This document shows positions 60,096 through 64,000 of a stretch of DNA of 64,000 bases, piece by piece; positions within the stretch are counted from its first letter, which is position 1; each line of letters begins with the position of its first letter. Source of the stretch: Adhaeribacter swui (lineage in GTDB: Bacteria > Bacteroidota > Bacteroidia > Cytophagales > Hymenobacteraceae). Below the pieces are notes generated by a model. That model ran no database searches. It was not told the DNA's origin and saw only the letters and a list, made by a program, of their open reading frames with translations. The DNA lies in assembly GCF_014217805.1 (NCBI RefSeq), contig NZ_CP055154.1:1-64000 (forward strand), given 5' to 3'. The position numbers were made by a program, and so were the translations under genes.

Positions 60096-62365
60096 TTACC
60101 AAAACAAACTCCAGCTTAAACGGGCAAAGAAGGGGGTTCCGGGTGTAAAATGGATTTCGTTAACGGGTGCGGTTTCAGTTAGCAAACGGCTCTCAGTGGC
60201 AAATTGCGTTTCCTTCCAGCGATTGTTGAACAGATTTTGCACCGATAATCCTATCTGCTGCTTTTTAAAGCTATAATTTGCTTGTAAATCACTCACCAAA
60301 TATCCTTTCGCAACTAAAGAATTATCCTCATTAGCAGGCCGGTCCGCCATATAGCGATAACGTAAAGAACCACTAAACCGACCTAATCCTTGCCAGCTAA
60401 GTCCACCGGCCGAAGTTAAAACAGGTGCTAAGGGTAAGTAGTCCTGGCCTTCCGTTTCACCTAATGCGCGCGGCTTAGCCGTACTTACATCCGCATCGAG
60501 GTATAAATAATTGGTAAGCTGATACCGCAAGGAGAAATCAATTCCTTGGCGCCGGGATTGACCACTAGGCTCTACCACTCCTTCATCCCCCACGTAGATA
60601 AATTCCTGCTCCAGCCACAAGTACCAAGCAGCCGCATTTACCAGTAACCTAGGAAAAGGCTTCCAGATAACTCCCAAATCACTGCCGTAAGCAGCTGGTA
60701 AAATCCGGCGCCCATTCTGGGGGACTACCACTCGGGTATCGTTGGAGTGAAAGCCTTTGCCCGATTTTAAATAAATTTGCAGTTGTGCGGAAGGCGTATA
60801 ATATAAGTTCAGCTTAGGCGAAATAATAGTCGTCGAGGCCTGCGCCTTACTGGCAGGATTGAATAGTAAGTCTTCGTACTGGTTGCGAAAGACATCGATG
60901 CGGACGCCAGCATTGGCGGTAAAACGGGGAGATAAGGGTAACGTTTCATTGACGTAAATGCCCGCATTGATTTCGTGGATGTTACCGAATTGATATTGTT
61001 CTAAGGTTTTGTTGCGGTTCTTGGTATGAGAGAGCTCCGTTTCCTTGGTTAGATCCTGTCGGTATTGGATGCCCACCGTAGTAGTTAATTCTTTGCTACC
61101 AACTGTTATATTATTGGTAAAGCTACCATTGTAGCCCCATAAATGCCGGTTTTCTTTTTGACGAATTTGGTCCCCATTGATAGAATCTGCCCGGAAAAAG
61201 GTAAAGTTAGAATAGAGTTCAAAATCATATTTGCCGTAAAATAGTTGGTGCCTAATAACACTATTGTTCGGAGTTACCGTGACTAACTCCGCATTCAGAT
61301 TCGTGCGGCTAGTTTCTCCCCCTTCATTGGGGTCAATAGAACCAAAATAGCCAATGAGACCGGTTGCTACTGCTCGGTCCGGAATTTGGCCGGAATGATT
61401 CCATTTACTATAAAAAGTGGATCCGGTAAGCGTTAGCCGGGTTGCTTCCGAGAGATGCCCGTGATATTTACCGAATAAATTCAAACGATTAAATTTTTGG
61501 GATTATCAAAGTACCCGTTCGAAAAAGAATACTCCGAAGCAATATAGGCGGATTGTTGTTTTTCTTTTCCCCGTTGTCCCAGTAAATCAAACAAACCGAC
61601 GCTCCGGTAAGAATCATATTGGCCGGCTTCCAGCTTGACCATATTGCTATCGATGGTGCTCCGAGTTTTGAAGTTAACGTAACCAGCCGTAGCTAGATTA
61701 CCCTGACTAGCTTGATAAGGGCCTTTACCGAATTCGACGTTCTGAATGAGTTCCGGAATCACAAAATGTAAATCGGCGTACCCTTGGCCGTGGGCGTGGG
61801 ATACCATGTTAACCGGCATGCCGTCCACACTTAAGCGAATATCGGTGCCGTGATCCAGGTCAAAGCCGCGGAGAAAGAGTTGCTCAGCTTTGCCTCCACC
61901 AGCGTGCTGGCCGATAAATAATCCCGGTACCAGCCGGAGGATTTCTTGGGAATTAGTAATGGGCCGAAGTTTAATATCGAGGCTACTAATTAATTGCTGG
62001 TCTTCGGTTTGCGGCAAGGAAATAGTTACTTGGCTCAACTCAATGGCCGTAGGTAATAGTTTGGTAACTATTAGCGAGGCTTGATCTTCCTGGACGGCTA
62101 CGCTAAGGGTTTGCCGCACATATCCTAGGTGCGAAATTTCTATCTGGTAGATGTCGGCCGCTAAGTTATCAAACCGGTATTTCCCTAAGGTATTGGTATA
62201 AACAATTTTTTGGAGGCCTTTAAGAGTAACGGCCACGTTTGACAAGGGCTGATCATTTGTGTTGTTCACGATTGTTCCCGTAATGCTACCGCCCAAATGC
62301 GCATAAGCAACGAAACGAGAGAGTAACAAGCCAAAAATTAGGAGTAGCGTTTGTTTCATAAACAT
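60096..62365 (-). pseudogene. TonB-dependent receptor gene broken by one frameshift
   Basis: Two minus-strand frames meet around 61481-61484. The first (62365 to 61481, 294 codons) holds signal peptide, carboxypeptidase-regulatory domain and plug (GFDLDHGTDIRLSVDGMPVN); the second (61484 to 60096, 462 codons) holds the barrel, ending in SWSLFW. At the junction FDNPKNLIV should read FDNPKNFNRLNLFGKYHG; one missing T in the AAAAATTT tract explains it. The joined product would have about 756 residues, the normal size. Mutation, phase-variable tract or sequencing error are all possible. Confidence 0.88.
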
Positions 62366-62641
62366 GATTCTTAAATAAAATACAACTATGTAAAAGCGAG
62401 TATGTGGTCCCTTGGGCTCTTAGTTTCGTAGGGAGTCCGGATCAACAATTCAAACAGAACGGAAGTAAAAATAATGGTATGATCTACGAAGTCTAGGAGG
62501 TCCTTGGTTTTCCAGGAGAAGGAGCTTAGAATATCTATATCTGGGAATAATCAACTTTGAAGCGTTATCTAGTTAGATCATTTCACATAAGGCTATAAGT
62601 ACTTTTATATAAGATAGTTGGTTATTGTCCCAGGAAAACAG

Positions 62642-62684
62642 GCGTTTACGGAGACTAATTGGTCAACCTATTTCCGAACCAGAC
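62642..62684. repeat. Dispersed intergenic repeat, copy 3
   Basis: CGTTTACGGAGA, ATTGGTCAACCT and TTCCGAACCAGAC follow in the order of copies 1 and 2. It lies in the gap between the divergent TonB receptor and DUF4331 genes. The rest of this 565-bp gap shows no gene. Confidence 0.75.
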
Positions 62685-62930
62685 TTAAAAAAAGCAACAC
62701 CAAGAGAGAATATTTTCTAATTTTTAGAAGCAGCTCACTTCCCAAAATCTGCATTCTTGAGTCAGAAATCCCTATTTTCTAATTTTTAAATAATTTATAT
62801 AACTATTTTCCTAAACGAAGCAATCCAGCAACAAAGCTACTTCGTATAAGCTCTTTACATTCCGTTAATAATCAATCGATTATTTAATCTCCTGCATTTC
62901 TTTACAACTAGTAAACTTTAAAACAAGCTT

Positions 62931-64000
62931 ATGAAAATGTTTACCAAGTCTGGCCTGCTGAAATCCGGGCTGGTAGTGGCGGCTGTGGCCTCCCTATCCG
63001 TATTTGCGACGCGTTACAATTACCTGGAATCTTCCAGTCACCGGGAAGCGCCCATCATTGCCAATGATCCGCTGGCCGATAATACCGACGTGTATGCGTT
63101 CCGCAACCCTCGGAACAAAAACAACATGGTATTAATTGCCAATTATATTCCTTTTCAACATCCGCACGGTGCTCCTAACTTTTACAGCTTTGGGGAGCAC
63201 ATTGCTTACGACATCCACATTAAAAACGATGCTAGTAAGAAAGAAGATGATATCTTGTACCGGTTTGAGTTTAAATTAACCAACGAAGACCCAACTACTC
63301 ACTTTTACATCCGGTTAGGGAAGCAAAACCAGAAAAACACCTATACTTGTAAAAAAAGTACGGATGGTGGTAAAAGTTTTACCACCATCATCAGCAATGG
63401 TGTAGTACCCCCTTACAATGTAGGCCCACGCAGTATTCAAAGTGCCGTTGGTTTAAACAGCAACTACGATAAACTGATGCAAGGTGCTATTATGACGGCT
63501 AGCACCGGCGAAAAAGTTTTTTGCGGCCCGGTAGACGATCCGTTTTTTGTGGATATTGGCGGCATTGAAGATTTAGGTAACGTCCGGTCGAACAAACCGG
63601 TGGACGGCTTAAAAAGATTAAATGTGCACACCATTGCCATGGACATTCCCATCGAAATGTTGAATAAAGAAGGCCAGAAAGTTAGTCAGGCCTGGAGCAT
63701 TCTGGATCCTGATTTTATTATCGGGGTTTGGGCTTCGTCCAGCCGACGGAAAATTACCGTACGTAATAGCAATGGTGAAGACAAACACGAAGGCGAATAC
63801 GTGCAGGTTTCCCGTTTAGGTATGCCGCTCACGAACGAAGTTATCATTCCGATTGGTAGAAAAGACGAATGGAATAGAGTTTCTTCTAATAAAGATTCTA
63901 AAGAATTTGAGCAATACTTTACTAATCCGGAGCTGGCGCTGTACATGGATGATTCAAAATTCGGGAAAGCGGTGCCGGGTTTAGCGCCGTTGCGTATTCA
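62931..64000 (+). CDS. DUF4331 protein, 3'-truncated by window edge
   Basis: The ATG at 62931 starts a signal-like segment (residues about 8-25) and then SSSHREAPIIANDPLADNTD, the hallmark of DUF4331 proteins, followed by NYIPFQHPHGAPNFYSFGEH. About 356 residues are visible without a stop; the gene runs beyond the right edge. The family is secreted or periplasmic and of unknown function, often near TonB receptors. It diverges from the frameshifted TonB receptor across repeat copy 3. Confidence 0.88.
   Translation, partial: MKMFTKSGLLKSGLVVAAVASLSVFATRYNYLESSSHREAPIIANDPLADNTDVYAFRNPRNKNNMVLIANYIPFQHPHGAPNFYSFGEHIAYDIHIKNDASKKEDDILYRFEFKLTNEDPTTHFYIRLGKQNQKNTYTCKKSTDGGKSFTTIISNGVVPPYNVGPRSIQSAVGLNSNYDKLMQGAIMTASTGEKVFCGPVDDPFFVDIGGIEDLGNVRSNKPVDGLKRLNVHTIAMDIPIEMLNKEGQKVSQAWSILDPDFIIGVWASSSRRKITVRNSNGEDKHEGEYVQVSRLGMPLTNEVIIPIGRKDEWNRVSSNKDSKEFEQYFTNPELALYMDDSKFGKAVPGLAPLRI

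Overview
The window reads as Bacteroidota DNA, most likely from Cytophagales/Hymenobacteraceae (an Adhaeribacter- or Pontibacter-like genome). This is inferred from the Bacteroides-type Tra transfer genes, two SusC-like TonB receptors with carboxypeptidase-regulatory N-termini, many short Bacteroidota lipoproteins, and a TAnnTTTG-type promoter element. No rRNA, tRNA or CRISPR array was seen, so the species is not fixed.

1-12.2 kb is the 3' part of a conjugative element on the + strand. It holds a TraG (VirB4-like) ATPase cut by the window edge, TraI, an unassigned secreted protein, TraJ, TraK, a small TraL-like membrane protein, TraM, TraN, a MobC-type coupling protein and an XRE regulator, tightly packed with several ATGA overlaps. 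An M23 peptidase, a DUF4099/DUF3945 protein and a Toprim primase-like protein follow. Beyond a lipoprotein gene and a bidirectional terminator, the end of a minus-strand gene is cut by a truncated IS3 element (12.8-14.0 kb).

14-38 kb looks like ordinary chromosome. It contains a kinase-like/HAD pair, a TonB receptor with a vanadium-haloperoxidase-like PAP2 lipoprotein, two tandem PAP2 proteins, and a fluoride-response operon: fluoride riboswitch, enolase, CLC-F-type channel, DUF190 and CrcB. A long minus-strand cluster follows (HD protein, PAP2, response regulator, histidine kinase, PepSY lipoprotein, TolC/adaptor/RND efflux pump, PAP2). A decayed second copy of the RND 3' end lies beside it. 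Five PAP2-superfamily genes fall within 18 kb.

38-54.5 kb is an accessory island. It has an IS5 element, an Imm11-like immunity gene, a group II intron, and a short array of minus-strand single-gene cassettes separated by attC-like sites (integron-cassette architecture without an integrase in the window). An IS110 element abuts the cassettes. A frameshifted zinc-ribbon gene beside a 46-bp perfect palindrome and a serine recombinase with res-like repeats come next. After these lie defence- or toxin-like genes: a membrane protein plus MBL hydrolase pair, an SLATT-like 2TM protein with a 38-residue partner, a GIY-YIG protein, Fic, a DUF3644/HEPN-like protein and a TerB-like protein.

54.5-64 kb returns to envelope genes: an M43-like metalloprotease lipoprotein, an outer-membrane beta-barrel, an alpha/beta hydrolase, two small tandem genes, a TonB receptor broken by one frameshift, and a DUF4331 protein cut by the right edge. 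A dispersed repeat of about 45 bp, built on TTGGTCAACCT, occurs in three intergenic gaps here.
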